The notes: generated by a model not told the origin, from the letters alone. Positions 35,157 through 44,352 are shown, counted from the stretch's first letter. The stretch is DNA of 64,000 nucleotides from an uncultured Clostridia bacterium (GCA_947631085.1 CANRJY010000003.1:112879-176878), one strand, 5' to 3'. Translations and numbers: made by a program.

Positions 35157-35286
35157 CGACAACCCCTGCGATTTGTTTGACCGCATAGATTTTCCGGTTG
35201 ACGAGTTTTTCCCGCCGGAGAGATGTGAATTTCTTGAAAACGGACAGCAGGATCCTTCGGTACCCGAAAATAACTGCGGCTGCTGA
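35148..35286 (+). pseudogene. right (C-terminal) fragment of the gene split by the element
   Basis: In the frame fixed by the left fragment this reads ATDDNPCDLFDRIDFPVDEF, then FPPERCEFLENGQQDPSVPE and a Cys-rich end NNCGC with TGA at 35284-35286. It has no start, ribosome site or promoter. Its composition (paired cysteines, acidic) matches the left fragment ending at 13,445, and the join is in frame through the shared 9-bp core. A rho-independent terminator follows, the natural end of the original gene. Confidence 0.8.
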
Positions 35287-35340
35287 TTTTGTAAAGGTTA
35301 ATCAACAACACAGCAGATAAGAACAAATAAACAATGAACC

Positions 35341-35387
35341 AAAAACGCATTTTGAACGACATTTTCCGCGTTTGAAATGCGTTTTTT
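35341..35387 (+). terminator. terminator of the split gene
   Basis: A 12-bp perfect stem (35341-35352 with 35375-35386), a 22-base loop and a T7 tail. Confidence 0.75.
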
Positions 35388-35395
35388 TATTTACC

Positions 35396-35424
35396 TTGAC
35401 AAGCAAGCCGTAAATTATTATAAT
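35396..35424 (+). promoter_or_regulatory. consensus promoter of the duplicated secreted protein
   Basis: TTGACA (35396-35401), a 17-bp spacer and TATAAT (35419-35424), about 90 bp before the start at 35513. High expression is expected. Confidence 0.85.
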
Positions 35425-35512
35425 TAAATATGACAAAATATATGCTTTTATCCGTTTATATAATATAGAGCGGAAAATATAATGCGGAAATTTTGTGTTG
35501 GGAGGATTTTAT

Positions 35513-38500
35513 ATGAATACGAAGAAAAAATTTTTAACGGCGGCGCTTTCGGCTTTGTTGATATCGCTGCCGGCAGCGGCTTTTGCCGCCGACGCCGAGC
35601 CGGAAATGAAATATGATCACGGCGTTGTTTCGATAGAGAACAATGCTCAGCCGGAAGGCGGCAACGTCCTCATCGGCGCGCAGTATGATGACGAAGGAAG
35701 AATGGTAAAGGTCAGGCTTTATGACGTTACGGGCAAGGAGCGCGTGTCTGTGGGAAGCGACTTTGCTCCGAACTCGTCCGTGAAGTTTATGCTGTGGGAT
35801 GATTTGTCCGAGATGGAAAGCGCGGCTAAGGCGGAGGAAACAAGGACCGAGCCTACGCCGAGCGTTCTCAAGGACGGCGAGAGCTACGGATGGGTCATAT
35901 CCGTTTACGATAACGAAGCGGGAAAAACTGTCGTGAAGCTTATGACGGCAAACGGGGCGAAGGATTATGTCATCGCCGATGATATTTCCGTATGGCTGCC
36001 GGGTAATGCGGGAACAGGTCTGCAAAACTATGAAGGCAATTCAAAGGGTGAGCCTGTAAGTATCGAAACCGCGGCGGACGCGATAAAGGAAATAAATAAC
36101 TACGAAACAGAAACGGATGCAAGCGGCAAAGCGACTGTAATAAATCCGACAGACTATCTTGTTTCGCTTGATTATCGCGGCAGCGGATATGAAATCAGAC
36201 TTGTTAAGTATGCGGCGAACGATAACGGCGAGCTTTCGAAGCTGTATTACGCGGTGGACGCGGCTGAGATCGAGGATAATGACGCGCTTCGCGTGGACAT
36301 AAACAATCTCAGCGGATTGCCGCCGGTTTGCGGAACGGTACAGGGATATTTGATTTCCGACGGTATTACCGAATTTAACGTTCCCAATAATTATGAAGCT
36401 ATGTCAGATCCGTATAATTACAGCGTAGGAAGCGTTGATTCTTCAAATTATGTAATATCCGAAACCGGCTCTGTAAGGAATTATTTGGTGGGCGGATTCA
36501 TAAACGCGGCACAGCCGACATTCGTCATCAACTTTATGAATATAAACGACGATCCCGCGCAGTTTACCGAAATGGACAGCGCGGGAGCCGGCCCCGACAT
36601 GATGATAGCGGATAATACGAAAGCGCTTGGACTGGACAGGCAGGGCAATCCCGTTTATAAAATCAACGGATACTTAAATAATGCGAAGGCTTCCGTAGAA
36701 ACAAATAAAAATACAAGCATAGGACAGATGACAACAAGCTTTTGGTCGCAGATGAACAACGGCAGAAATTTTGACGCGCAGACGGTTTGGACAACAGCGG
36801 ATAACGGCGGAGATAATCCGGACACGATTATCTCAAAGGGAGATACGCTCCTCTACATGCCGAGCGGCAGAGTTATCGCGAAATATATAGACGCGTCCGC
36901 ACTTTATGACTATGTTGTTAACGGAACGGAAATGGATCCGAATCCTATAGGAGAGCACAATAACAATTCATCAGCGCGCGTGGGATTTTGGTTCGGCGCC
37001 GTATCTGAGAATGGACGAACTGCGGAAAGCACATGGATCAAGCTTGACGATATTTCGGAAACATTTTTTGTGCCGGATGATAAGGTAATAAATCTCGTTG
37101 AGATAGATAAAAATACGGGTGAAATCAGCATAGTAAGCGATGGAATGCGCTCCGACAAACTGCTCCCGTTCGATAAGGAAACGAATACGGGAGATTATAT
37201 GTATATATCAAGCGCAAATAAGGGCGGCTTGAAGGATGTAACCGTATACAGATTTACGGACGGAACGCGCCAACCCGAAAATCTCGAAAATCCGAAGCCC
37301 TTATCTAAGCTCGGCGAGGGCGAGAGCTACGGATGGGTCATTTCCGTTTACGATTCCGATGACGGAGAAAACACCATGATAAAGCTGATGACAGCCGACG
37401 GAGCCGTTGATTATCCCGTTTCGGAGAGCGCGGATATATGGCTCCCGGGTCAGAGTGAGCCGGGATATACGGGCGGCATCGGCGCCGCGCTAAAATCTGT
37501 AGAATATACAAAAGTAATGAACAGCATCTATGACAGCAGCGGAACCGAAGTAAGACTTGTCAAATACGGCACAAACTCAAGCGGAGAAATATCAAAGCTG
37601 TATTACGCGATAAACTCGTCCCTCACAGATGATGAGAACGCCGTAACGGTGCATACGATAAACCTGCGGGGAACGCCCGCGCGTATGGGAGCCGTCGGCG
37701 GATATATGGTCACGGACGGAATTATCGAGTTTAATGTTCCGAATGATACCGCACACATGGAAGATACCGCAAATTACAGCGTTAAACAGGTCAAAGCGTC
37801 GGAATATGTAGTTCCGGAGAACGGCACGGTAAAATCATTTGCCGTCGCGGAAACGGTAAACGGATTTGACGCGACATTGGTTATCAATTTCACTCAGAGC
37901 TCAGCCGACGCCGCATCTTTTACCGAAATGGACAGCGCGGGCGCGGGACCTTCTGCGATGGTTGTAGATTCGATCGAGACGAATGCTGACGGCGTGTACA
38001 CGATAGTCGGTCATATTGACGGCATTGAGCAGAGCGTCAGAACAAACAGAAACACAAACATAGGCTGGCTGGTAAACAATTTTTGGACATCTTCCAACAA
38101 CGGCAGAAGTTTTGACGCGTACAGCCTGTGGACGGCGGCGTACGGGTACGACAAGTGGGTATCGGATCCCGAAGCTCCGGAGACGGGTGAAATCGTAAGC
38201 TCCGACGTGCCGATCGGCGATATTGCCGATATAATAGACAAGGGCGACTTGATTCTATATTCCGGCGACGGTAAGCTGATTGCAAAGTATATCGACGCGA
38301 GCGTTATGGCTGATTATTTCGCAAACGGCGAGGACGCGACGAGCTTCCCGACAATTGTAGACTCACAGCCGACAAATAGGGATCCGTTGGCAACAAGAAC
38401 GCTTGTCTTCAATCCGTTAGGTCAGCACACGAACAATTCGTCGGCAAGAGTCGGTTACTTCTTCTGTAAGCTCACAGGCGTGATCGAAGCTAACGGAACG

Positions 38501-38707
38501 GAGATATTGGAGCTTGACGGAGCAAGTATTAAAATACCGGTCAGCAACGATAAATTCATTGATTTAGTCACGGTAAGCGGCGGCAAGGTAAATTATGATA
38601 CAGACGGATTAGCTGCGAACGAGCTTAAGAGCGGAGATTATGTGTATGTTTCCACGGCGAACAAAGGAATGCTTAACAACGTGGTCGTATACAGATTTAC
38701 GGATTAA
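35513..38707 (+). CDS. large secreted protein with an internal duplication
   Basis: 1064 residues from ATG 35513, preceded by GGGAGGA. Signal peptide MNTKKKFLTAALSALLISLP, cleaved after FAADA. Residues 35-110 carry the accessory module (VLIGAQYDDEGRM ... VKFMLWDDLSEM) that sits at the C-terminus of three other proteins here. Two units of about 460 residues follow (from 122 and from 602), both starting GESYGWVISVYD and sharing ITEFNVPN/IIEFNVPN, FTEMDSAGAGP, LIAKYIDAS-type and GDYMYISSANKGGL/GDYVYVSTANKGML blocks. There is no catalytic motif, anchor or transmembrane end. The strong promoter suggests an abundant wall or S-layer-like protein; the function is unknown. Confidence 0.8.
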   Translation: MNTKKKFLTAALSALLISLPAAAFAADAEPEMKYDHGVVSIENNAQPEGGNVLIGAQYDDEGRMVKVRLYDVTGKERVSVGSDFAPNSSVKFMLWDDLSEMESAAKAEETRTEPTPSVLKDGESYGWVISVYDNEAGKTVVKLMTANGAKDYVIADDISVWLPGNAGTGLQNYEGNSKGEPVSIETAADAIKEINNYETETDASGKATVINPTDYLVSLDYRGSGYEIRLVKYAANDNGELSKLYYAVDAAEIEDNDALRVDINNLSGLPPVCGTVQGYLISDGITEFNVPNNYEAMSDPYNYSVGSVDSSNYVISETGSVRNYLVGGFINAAQPTFVINFMNINDDPAQFTEMDSAGAGPDMMIADNTKALGLDRQGNPVYKINGYLNNAKASVETNKNTSIGQMTTSFWSQMNNGRNFDAQTVWTTADNGGDNPDTIISKGDTLLYMPSGRVIAKYIDASALYDYVVNGTEMDPNPIGEHNNNSSARVGFWFGAVSENGRTAESTWIKLDDISETFFVPDDKVINLVEIDKNTGEISIVSDGMRSDKLLPFDKETNTGDYMYISSANKGGLKDVTVYRFTDGTRQPENLENPKPLSKLGEGESYGWVISVYDSDDGENTMIKLMTADGAVDYPVSESADIWLPGQSEPGYTGGIGAALKSVEYTKVMNSIYDSSGTEVRLVKYGTNSSGEISKLYYAINSSLTDDENAVTVHTINLRGTPARMGAVGGYMVTDGIIEFNVPNDTAHMEDTANYSVKQVKASEYVVPENGTVKSFAVAETVNGFDATLVINFTQSSADAASFTEMDSAGAGPSAMVVDSIETNADGVYTIVGHIDGIEQSVRTNRNTNIGWLVNNFWTSSNNGRSFDAYSLWTAAYGYDKWVSDPEAPETGEIVSSDVPIGDIADIIDKGDLILYSGDGKLIAKYIDASVMADYFANGEDATSFPTIVDSQPTNRDPLATRTLVFNPLGQHTNNSSARVGYFFCKLTGVIEANGTEILELDGASIKIPVSNDKFIDLVTVSGGKVNYDTDGLAANELKSGDYVYVSTANKGMLNNVVVYRFTD

Positions 38708-38711
38708 AATG

Positions 38712-38746
38712 AAAAAGCTTACGGCTTAAAAGCCGTAAGCTTTTTT
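38712..38746. terminator. bidirectional terminator
   Basis: A 16-bp perfect stem (38712-38727 with 38730-38745) with a T6 end, shared with the convergent recombinase gene. Confidence 0.9.
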
Positions 38747-39800
38747 AATCGTCCTGTTTTCCCATTATATCGAATTTACGCATAACGCGCTTGCGCTCCT
38801 GAACGGCGTATTGCGTATAGTAGCGGTGAGTGACCTCAATGTTTTTGTGTCCCATCAGCTCCGCGACCATTTTTATGTCAACCCCGTCCGCGATCATGTT
38901 GCAGGCGAATGTTCGCCTGAGCGCGTGCGGACGGGTTTTGTCGGGATCGGTTATACCCGCGGCGGCGCAGTATTTTTTGAGTGTTTTTTCAACGCTCTGC
39001 GCCGTCATACGCGTACCGAGGCGGCTTAAAAAGAGCGCTTTTTTGTCCTTAGCGTTCTCGTTTTTGAGCCGTTCTTCCATGTACGCAAAAAGCTCGTTTT
39101 CAACTTGAACGGGCATAAAAATTTCCTGCTCGTCGCCGCCCTTGCGCGTCACGATAAACGACGAGGTATCGAACGACACGTCGTTTATATCAAGGTTTAC
39201 AAGCTCGCTCACACGGCAGCCCGTGCCGAGATACGCCGTAAACAGCGCTATATCGCGCTGCTTGTGGTTTTTGTATTCGGTGAGATCTCGTCCTTTAAAA
39301 TAGTTTTCGCCCTCGTAAATGACGTTTATAAGCTCCACGGTTTCCTGCGCCGAGAGCGGACGCTTCATTTTCTGATGAATTTTCTTGAAATCCACTTTAT
39401 CGGTTATATTTTGCGTGATCAAATCGTTTTTGTAAAGATACCCGAAAAGACCACGTATTCCCGACATTTTACGGTTTATTCCGTAAGGCGAGTTGCGGCG
39501 CACGCGCTTTATATGCTGACCGTTTATATTTATCTCGTCCGTTTCATACTCGCGCAGATACGCCTGAAACGCGGTCAAATCGCGCAGCGTCACCTGCTCC
39601 ATATGCGCGGGCGTAAACTGCTCGTTCGACGTTATATCCTTAAATTTAAACTGTCTCAGAAAATTCAGAAAAATTTTTATATCTATGCTGTACCCGATTT
39701 GCGTATTGACGCTCTCGCCGTTATATGCAAGCTCTATGTAATCAAACACAAAATCAGGCAGCTGCGACAAAAAATTTGTCAGCTTTGTATATTTGCTCAT
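38745..39800 (-). CDS. Xer-like tyrosine recombinase
   Basis: 351 residues from ATG 39800, preceded by GGGAGATC; the longer frame starts in the intergenic region. The N-terminal SAM-like core-binding domain is residues 1-120. The catalytic domain shows GTGCRVSELVNL (Arg I), TRKGGDEQEIFMP (Lys), HALRRTFACNMI (His-x-x-Arg), LMGHKNIEVTHRYY (His and nucleophile Tyr). It acts on chromosome dimers or an unknown site. The position beside asp23 and the lack of an adjacent att-like structure favour a housekeeping XerC/D-type enzyme rather than an element integrase. Confidence 0.85.
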   Translation of the reverse strand: MSKYTKLTNFLSQLPDFVFDYIELAYNGESVNTQIGYSIDIKIFLNFLRQFKFKDITSNEQFTPAHMEQVTLRDLTAFQAYLREYETDEININGQHIKRVRRNSPYGINRKMSGIRGLFGYLYKNDLITQNITDKVDFKKIHQKMKRPLSAQETVELINVIYEGENYFKGRDLTEYKNHKQRDIALFTAYLGTGCRVSELVNLDINDVSFDTSSFIVTRKGGDEQEIFMPVQVENELFAYMEERLKNENAKDKKALFLSRLGTRMTAQSVEKTLKKYCAAAGITDPDKTRPHALRRTFACNMIADGVDIKMVAELMGHKNIEVTHRYYTQYAVQERKRVMRKFDIMGKQDD

Positions 39801-39953
39801 GGTATGATCTCCCGTAATTTGCAGATTTATATTAATATTATAAGGATTTATAAAAAAATTTTCAAGAGAATTTGTAAAAAATGATGGACTAAAACGGAAA
39901 AATATAGTACAATAATATAAAAGAATACAAATCATTGAGAAAGGATGAAGAAA

Positions 39954-40310
39954 ATGGTATTGAAAACTGACAGCTCTCTCGGGGACGTTTTTGTGTCGAA
40001 TAACGTGGTCGCGGAAATCGCGGGCGCTGTGGCGGGTAAGTGCTACGGCGTGGTCGGCATGGCTTCGAGAAACAAAAAGGACGGTATCGTAAATCTTTTA
40101 AAGACCGACAGCGTGACGAAAGGCATAAATGTTGACGTTAAAGAGGACGGGATCTCCGTTTATCTGCATATCATTGTCGAGTACGGAATCAATATCAACT
40201 CGATATGCAAAAGTATCGTGAACCGCGTGCGCTATACCATAGAAAACGCGGTGGGACTGAAGGTAACCAGCGTGAATGTGCGTGTTGAAGGCGTAAGGGT
40301 AGACGAATAG
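39954..40310 (+). CDS. Asp23/Gls24 (YloU-like) protein
   Basis: 118 residues; ATG 39954 is preferred because the ATG at 39945 lies one base from the AAAGG site. SNNVVAEIAGAVAGKCYGVV and ISVYLHIIVEYGININSICK, then TSVNVRVEGV, are Asp23 family blocks. The short form corresponds to YloU of Bacillus, encoded directly upstream of yloV (fakA), as here. The role is poorly defined, linked to envelope stress or membrane association. A possible TACAAT -10 lies near 39907. Confidence 0.85.
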   Translation: MVLKTDSSLGDVFVSNNVVAEIAGAVAGKCYGVVGMASRNKKDGIVNLLKTDSVTKGINVDVKEDGISVYLHIIVEYGININSICKSIVNRVRYTIENAVGLKVTSVNVRVEGVRVDE

Positions 40311-40312
40311 GG

Positions 40313-42046
40313 GTGATTACTATAAACAGGTTAAACGGAACGGATTTCGCGCGGATGATAATTTCGGGCGCGAATAATCTGTATAATAACAGACAGGCGG
40401 TGGACGCCCTTAACGTATTCCCAGTCCCCGACGGCGACACGGGTACGAATATGTCTCTCACCGTGGCGGCTATGGCTAAGGAGCTTTCCGAAAAGCCGAC
40501 GGATTCTCTCACAAAGGCGGCGGATATGATGTCGTTCGCGACGCTGAGAGGTGCGCGCGGCAATTCGGGCGTTATTTTGTCGCAGTTTTTTCGCGGCATT
40601 TCAAAAAGTCTGAAGGGAAAAACGGAATGCGGCGCGAAGGAATTTGCCGAGGCTCTTTCCGTAGGCTCGGTGGCGGCGTATAAGGCGGTAATGAAGCCGA
40701 CAGAGGGTACGATATTGACCGTATCGCGCGAGGTTTGCGCCGGAGCGGCAAAGGCGGCGGAGAAAACGGACGATATCGCCTCTGTAGTAACGGCGGCGGT
40801 GGATTGCGGCAACGAGGCGCTTTTAAAAACTCCGGAAATGCTGCCTGTTTTAAAACAGGCGGGCGTTGTTGACGCGGGCGGACAGGGCTGGATGTATGTG
40901 CTCGAAGGGGCGCTATACTATCTCACGAGCGGAAGCATAATCGAAAGCGCTCAGGAGCCTGAGATCAAAACGGATCAGGCGCAACCGAAAAAGGCGCAGG
41001 AGAGCATCAGCACCGACGATATCAAATTCAAATACTGCACGGAATTTCTCATAGAAAAATACGAACGCGGTACGGAGGTCGACTCATTCCGCGAGGCAAT
41101 AGCGCCGAAGGGCGACTGTATGCTCGTGATCGACGATGATGAGATCGTCAAAGTACATATCCACACGAACCATCCCGGCTTTGTGCTTGAGGAAGCCGTA
41201 AAGCTCGGCGAAATGATAAACCTTAAAATCGACAACATGAAGCATCAGCACCGCTCTATCATAAAGGAAGCGGAGAGCGTACCCGACAACAATCCCGACA
41301 GTGAGCCGAAGGCGCAGGTAAAATCGAAAAAGGCGCAAAAGGCGAAAGCCCCGAAACAACCGAAGAAGGAGACTGAAATAAAGGAATACGGCTTTGTCGC
41401 GGTGTGCGCGGGAAAGGGTATGACGGGAATTTTAAGAGATCTCGGAGTTGACCGCGTGATCGAGGGCGGACAGACCATGAACCCGTCCACAGACGATATT
41501 TTAAAGGCTGTAAAGCGTATCAAGGCAAAGACGGTATTTGTGTTCCCGAACAACAAAAACATAATCATGGCGGCAAATCAGGCGGCGGAGCTTGTCGAGG
41601 ACAAGAAAATGGTAGTTATCCCGTCGAGAAGCGTTCCGCAGTGCGTGAGCGCGATGATAGCGTTTAACGCCGAAAAAGACGCGGAAACGAACGAAAAAAG
41701 CATGAATAAGGCGATTAAAAGCGTCGGAACGGGACAGGTTACGTTCGCCGTGCGCGATACCGAGATCGAGGATGTCAATATCAAAAAGGGCGATATACTC
41801 GGCATGGTCGAGGGCGATATAACGGCTGTAGGCAAGGAGGCTGACGACGTTCTTGAGGAAATAGTAAACCAGCTCGTTGACGAGGACACCGAAATGATTA
41901 CCATTTACTACGGCAAGGACGTACGCGAGCGCAAGGCGGAGACGATAGCCGCAAAAATAGAAGGAAAGTACGCTGACGACGAAATAGAGGTGTCGCTCAA
42001 ACGCGGCGGTCAGCCGTTATATTACTATATCGTGAGCGCGGAGTGA
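40313..42046 (+). CDS. fakA: DAK2/DegV-type kinase, YloV/FakA family
   Basis: 577 residues, GTG start at 40313, two bases after the asp23 stop. The DhaL/DAK2 domain (residues 1-200) has NVFPVPDGDTGTNMSLT (Mg- and ATP-binding Asp residues), GARGNSGVILSQFFRG and DAGGQGWMYVLEG. A middle YloV domain contains YCTEFLIEK and MLVIDDDEIVKVHIHTNHPG. A Lys/Pro/Glu-rich linker leads to a C-terminal DegV-like domain. FakA phosphorylates fatty acids bound by FakB for phospholipid synthesis. No fakB (degV) is visible in the window. Confidence 0.92.
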   Translation: MITINRLNGTDFARMIISGANNLYNNRQAVDALNVFPVPDGDTGTNMSLTVAAMAKELSEKPTDSLTKAADMMSFATLRGARGNSGVILSQFFRGISKSLKGKTECGAKEFAEALSVGSVAAYKAVMKPTEGTILTVSREVCAGAAKAAEKTDDIASVVTAAVDCGNEALLKTPEMLPVLKQAGVVDAGGQGWMYVLEGALYYLTSGSIIESAQEPEIKTDQAQPKKAQESISTDDIKFKYCTEFLIEKYERGTEVDSFREAIAPKGDCMLVIDDDEIVKVHIHTNHPGFVLEEAVKLGEMINLKIDNMKHQHRSIIKEAESVPDNNPDSEPKAQVKSKKAQKAKAPKQPKKETEIKEYGFVAVCAGKGMTGILRDLGVDRVIEGGQTMNPSTDDILKAVKRIKAKTVFVFPNNKNIIMAANQAAELVEDKKMVVIPSRSVPQCVSAMIAFNAEKDAETNEKSMNKAIKSVGTGQVTFAVRDTEIEDVNIKKGDILGMVEGDITAVGKEADDVLEEIVNQLVDEDTEMITIYYGKDVRERKAETIAAKIEGKYADDEIEVSLKRGGQPLYYYIVSAE

Positions 42047-42047
42047 T

Positions 42048-44087
42048 ATGGAAAATAAAAGCATAAGATATTTAAAGGGCGTGGGCGAGGCAAGAGCGGA
42101 GCTGTTCGCGAAAAAGGGAATAAAAACCATAGAGGATATGCTCTACTTTTTCCCGCGCGCGCACGAGGACAGATCACAAACAAAGAAAATAGCGGACTGT
42201 GAAATAGGGGAAACGGTGTGCGTAAGCGCCACCGTTTTTTCGCCTGTCCGCGAAACGCGGATACGGAAGAATATGACGATTTATTCAATGACCGTCTGCG
42301 ACGATACGGGAGCTTTGAGCGTAATCTGGTACAATAACCGCTTCGTAAAGGGGCAGTTCCACACAAACGACGAGTATATTCTGTTCGGTAAAATCACGAA
42401 AAACCGCTTCGGCAAAACGGAAATGATAAATCCCGTATACGAAAAAGCCGGCGCGGAGCACTATACAGGCAAAATCATACCTATTTATCCGCTGACGGGC
42501 GGGCTTACGCAGAAGATAGTCCAGCGCACAATGGAGCTTGCGCTTAAGGAAGCGGAGCGGCTCGAGGAATACATTCCCGATTATATACGCGAAAAATACA
42601 AGCTGGCTGAAATAAATTACGCCATGAGAAATATACATTTTCCCGACGATTTCCAAAGCTACAGCATCGCGCGCGAGCGGTTCGTGTTCGAGGAATTGCT
42701 TATTTTGCAGCTCGCGCTTTTGAACCGCAAGGACGAGAACACCCAAGCCGAGGGAATAGTTTTCGAGGACACGCGCTGCGTTGACGATTTCGTAAAAACG
42801 CTGCCGTTTCCGCTCACAAACGCGCAGGAACGCACTCTTGACGAGATTTTAAACGACATGAACAGCGGCAAAATGATGAACCGTCTCGTGCAGGGCGACG
42901 TGGGCTCGGGAAAAACGGCGGTTGCGGCGGCGGCTATTTACGCGGCTGTAAAAAACGGCTGCCAGGCGGCTATGATGGCGCCCACGGAAATACTTGCGTC
43001 GCAGCATCTTGACACTCTGACTGAGTTTTTCAAGGGCATGGATATAAACGTCGTGCTCCTGACGGGCGGCATGAAGGCGAAGGAACGCCGTCTCGCGTAC
43101 GATATGATCTCAACGGGCGCGGCTGACGTTGTCGTCGGAACTCACGCGATAATTCAGGAGCAGGTCGAGTTTTACAATCTTGGGCTTGTAGTAGCCGACG
43201 AGCAGCACCGTTTCGGCGTTGAGCAGCGCGCGAAGCTGGCGGCGAAGGGACACAACCCGCATATGCTTATCATGTCGGCTACGCCCATACCGCGAACACT
43301 GGCGCTCATTCTCTACGGCGATCTCGATATTTCGATAATCGACGAGCTCCCGCCGGGCAGAAAAACGGTAAAAACGTACGCTGTCGGCGAGAAAATGCGA
43401 AAGCGCGTATATTCGTTTTTACAAAAAAATATCGGCGCGGGAATGCAGGCGTATGTAGTATGCCCGCTTATCGAGGAGGCGGAAAACACCGATTTGAAAA
43501 ACGCCGCCGAGCTTGCGGAAAAAATTCAGAAGGTTTTCCCGATGTTCAAAGTGGGTCTGATGCACGGCAAAATGCGCCCGAAGCTCAAGGACGAGATCAT
43601 GACGGGCTTTGTAAACGGCGAAATACAAATTCTCGTTTCCACGACCGTTATCGAGGTTGGAGTGAACGTCCCGAACGCGGGACTTATGATAATAGAAAAT
43701 GCGGAGCGCTTCGGCTTGTCGCAGCTCCATCAGCTCCGCGGCAGAGTGGGACGCGGAACGGAGCAGGCGTACTGCATATTGTTTGCCCACGGCAATAACG
43801 AGATCACGAAAAAGCGCATGGAAACGATGTGTATGTCAAACGACGGCTTTTATATAAGCGAGCAGGATCTGGAGCTTCGCGGACCGGGCGATTTCTTCGG
43901 TACGCGCCAGCACGGACTTCCCGAAATGAAAATCGCCAATCTGTTCGAGGACAGGAACATATTGAAGCGGTCGCAGGAGGCGGCGGCGCTGATACTCGAA
44001 AGCGATCCGAACCTCGAAGCGCCCGAAAACCGAGCGTTAAAGCGCAGATGCGACAAGCTCATAGCCGATGAAATTGTCATGAATTAG
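42048..44087 (+). CDS. recG: ATP-dependent DNA helicase RecG
   Basis: 679 residues, directly after fakA. The N-terminal wedge/OB domain (RYLKGVGEARAELFAKKGI, FFPRAHEDRSQ, VIWYNNRFVKGQ) precedes the helicase core: Walker A GDVGSGKTAVAAAA, DEQHRFGVEQR (DExx), MSATPIPRTLAL, and the C-terminal QLRGRVGRG and DGFYISEQDLELRGPGDFFG with the TRG-type end. It remodels stalled forks and branch-migrates Holliday junctions. The gene order asp23-fakA-recG is conserved in Firmicutes. The length is normal. Confidence 0.97.
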   Translation: MENKSIRYLKGVGEARAELFAKKGIKTIEDMLYFFPRAHEDRSQTKKIADCEIGETVCVSATVFSPVRETRIRKNMTIYSMTVCDDTGALSVIWYNNRFVKGQFHTNDEYILFGKITKNRFGKTEMINPVYEKAGAEHYTGKIIPIYPLTGGLTQKIVQRTMELALKEAERLEEYIPDYIREKYKLAEINYAMRNIHFPDDFQSYSIARERFVFEELLILQLALLNRKDENTQAEGIVFEDTRCVDDFVKTLPFPLTNAQERTLDEILNDMNSGKMMNRLVQGDVGSGKTAVAAAAIYAAVKNGCQAAMMAPTEILASQHLDTLTEFFKGMDINVVLLTGGMKAKERRLAYDMISTGAADVVVGTHAIIQEQVEFYNLGLVVADEQHRFGVEQRAKLAAKGHNPHMLIMSATPIPRTLALILYGDLDISIIDELPPGRKTVKTYAVGEKMRKRVYSFLQKNIGAGMQAYVVCPLIEEAENTDLKNAAELAEKIQKVFPMFKVGLMHGKMRPKLKDEIMTGFVNGEIQILVSTTVIEVGVNVPNAGLMIIENAERFGLSQLHQLRGRVGRGTEQAYCILFAHGNNEITKKRMETMCMSNDGFYISEQDLELRGPGDFFGTRQHGLPEMKIANLFEDRNILKRSQEAAALILESDPNLEAPENRALKRRCDKLIADEIVMN

Positions 44088-44089
44088 AA

Positions 44090-44110
44090 AAAATTACAAG
44101 GTGTAATTTT
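44090..44110 (+). terminator. weak terminator after recG
   Basis: A 9-bp AT-rich stem (44090-44098 with 44102-44110), a three-base loop and a short T run. Confidence 0.4.
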
Positions 44111-44129
44111 CTCTCGTTCGCATAGGATA
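44101..44129 (+). promoter_or_regulatory. possible SigG-type promoter of the SASP gene
   Basis: GTGTA (44101-44105), a 15-bp gap and CATAGGATA (44121-44129), a loose match to forespore SigG sites (-10 CATnnTA). It is proposed mainly because the gene downstream is a SASP. Confidence 0.25.
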
Positions 44130-44166
44130 AGTTTAAACAGACTTTACGCGAAAGGAGGAAATATCG

Positions 44167-44337
44167 TTGAAAAGAAGCAAAAACGAGGTAATGGAGCGCA
44201 TAAAGCAGGAAACCGCGCGCGATATGGGACTGTCTCTCGGTGAGAACGGCGGGACGCTCACCGCGAAGCAGGCGGGCGCGCTCGGAGGCAGAATGGTCAA
44301 AAAGATAATTGAAGAGTATTCGAAAAGCGCAAAATAA
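44167..44337 (+). CDS. alpha/beta-type small acid-soluble spore protein
   Basis: 56 residues from TTG 44167, ten bases after a consensus AAAGGAGG. The sequence has RIKQETARDMGL and then LTAKQAGALGGRMVKKIIEE, the GGxMVKxMI-type signature of alpha/beta SASPs, which coat DNA in the dormant spore and are cleaved by GPR. It is shorter at the N-terminus than Bacillus SspA/B. Together with sigH and spoIIQ it shows the organism can sporulate. It is monocistronic between recG and a GT87 gene. Confidence 0.88.
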   Translation: MKRSKNEVMERIKQETARDMGLSLGENGGTLTAKQAGALGGRMVKKIIEEYSKSAK

Positions 44338-44352
44338 GGAATATATATTCAA

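Noticed and set aside
35060..35362. A 100-codon minus-strand ORF upstream of the recombinase companion gene
   Set aside because: It covers the attachment site and the terminator antisense; the plus strand carries the C-terminus of the split gene in the correct frame.
38745..39800. The tyrosine recombinase as the integrase of the 21.7-kb island
   Set aside because: It lies 3.6 kb outside the right junction, and the short core and attP symmetry fit a serine integrase; the asp23 neighbourhood suggests a housekeeping Xer role.
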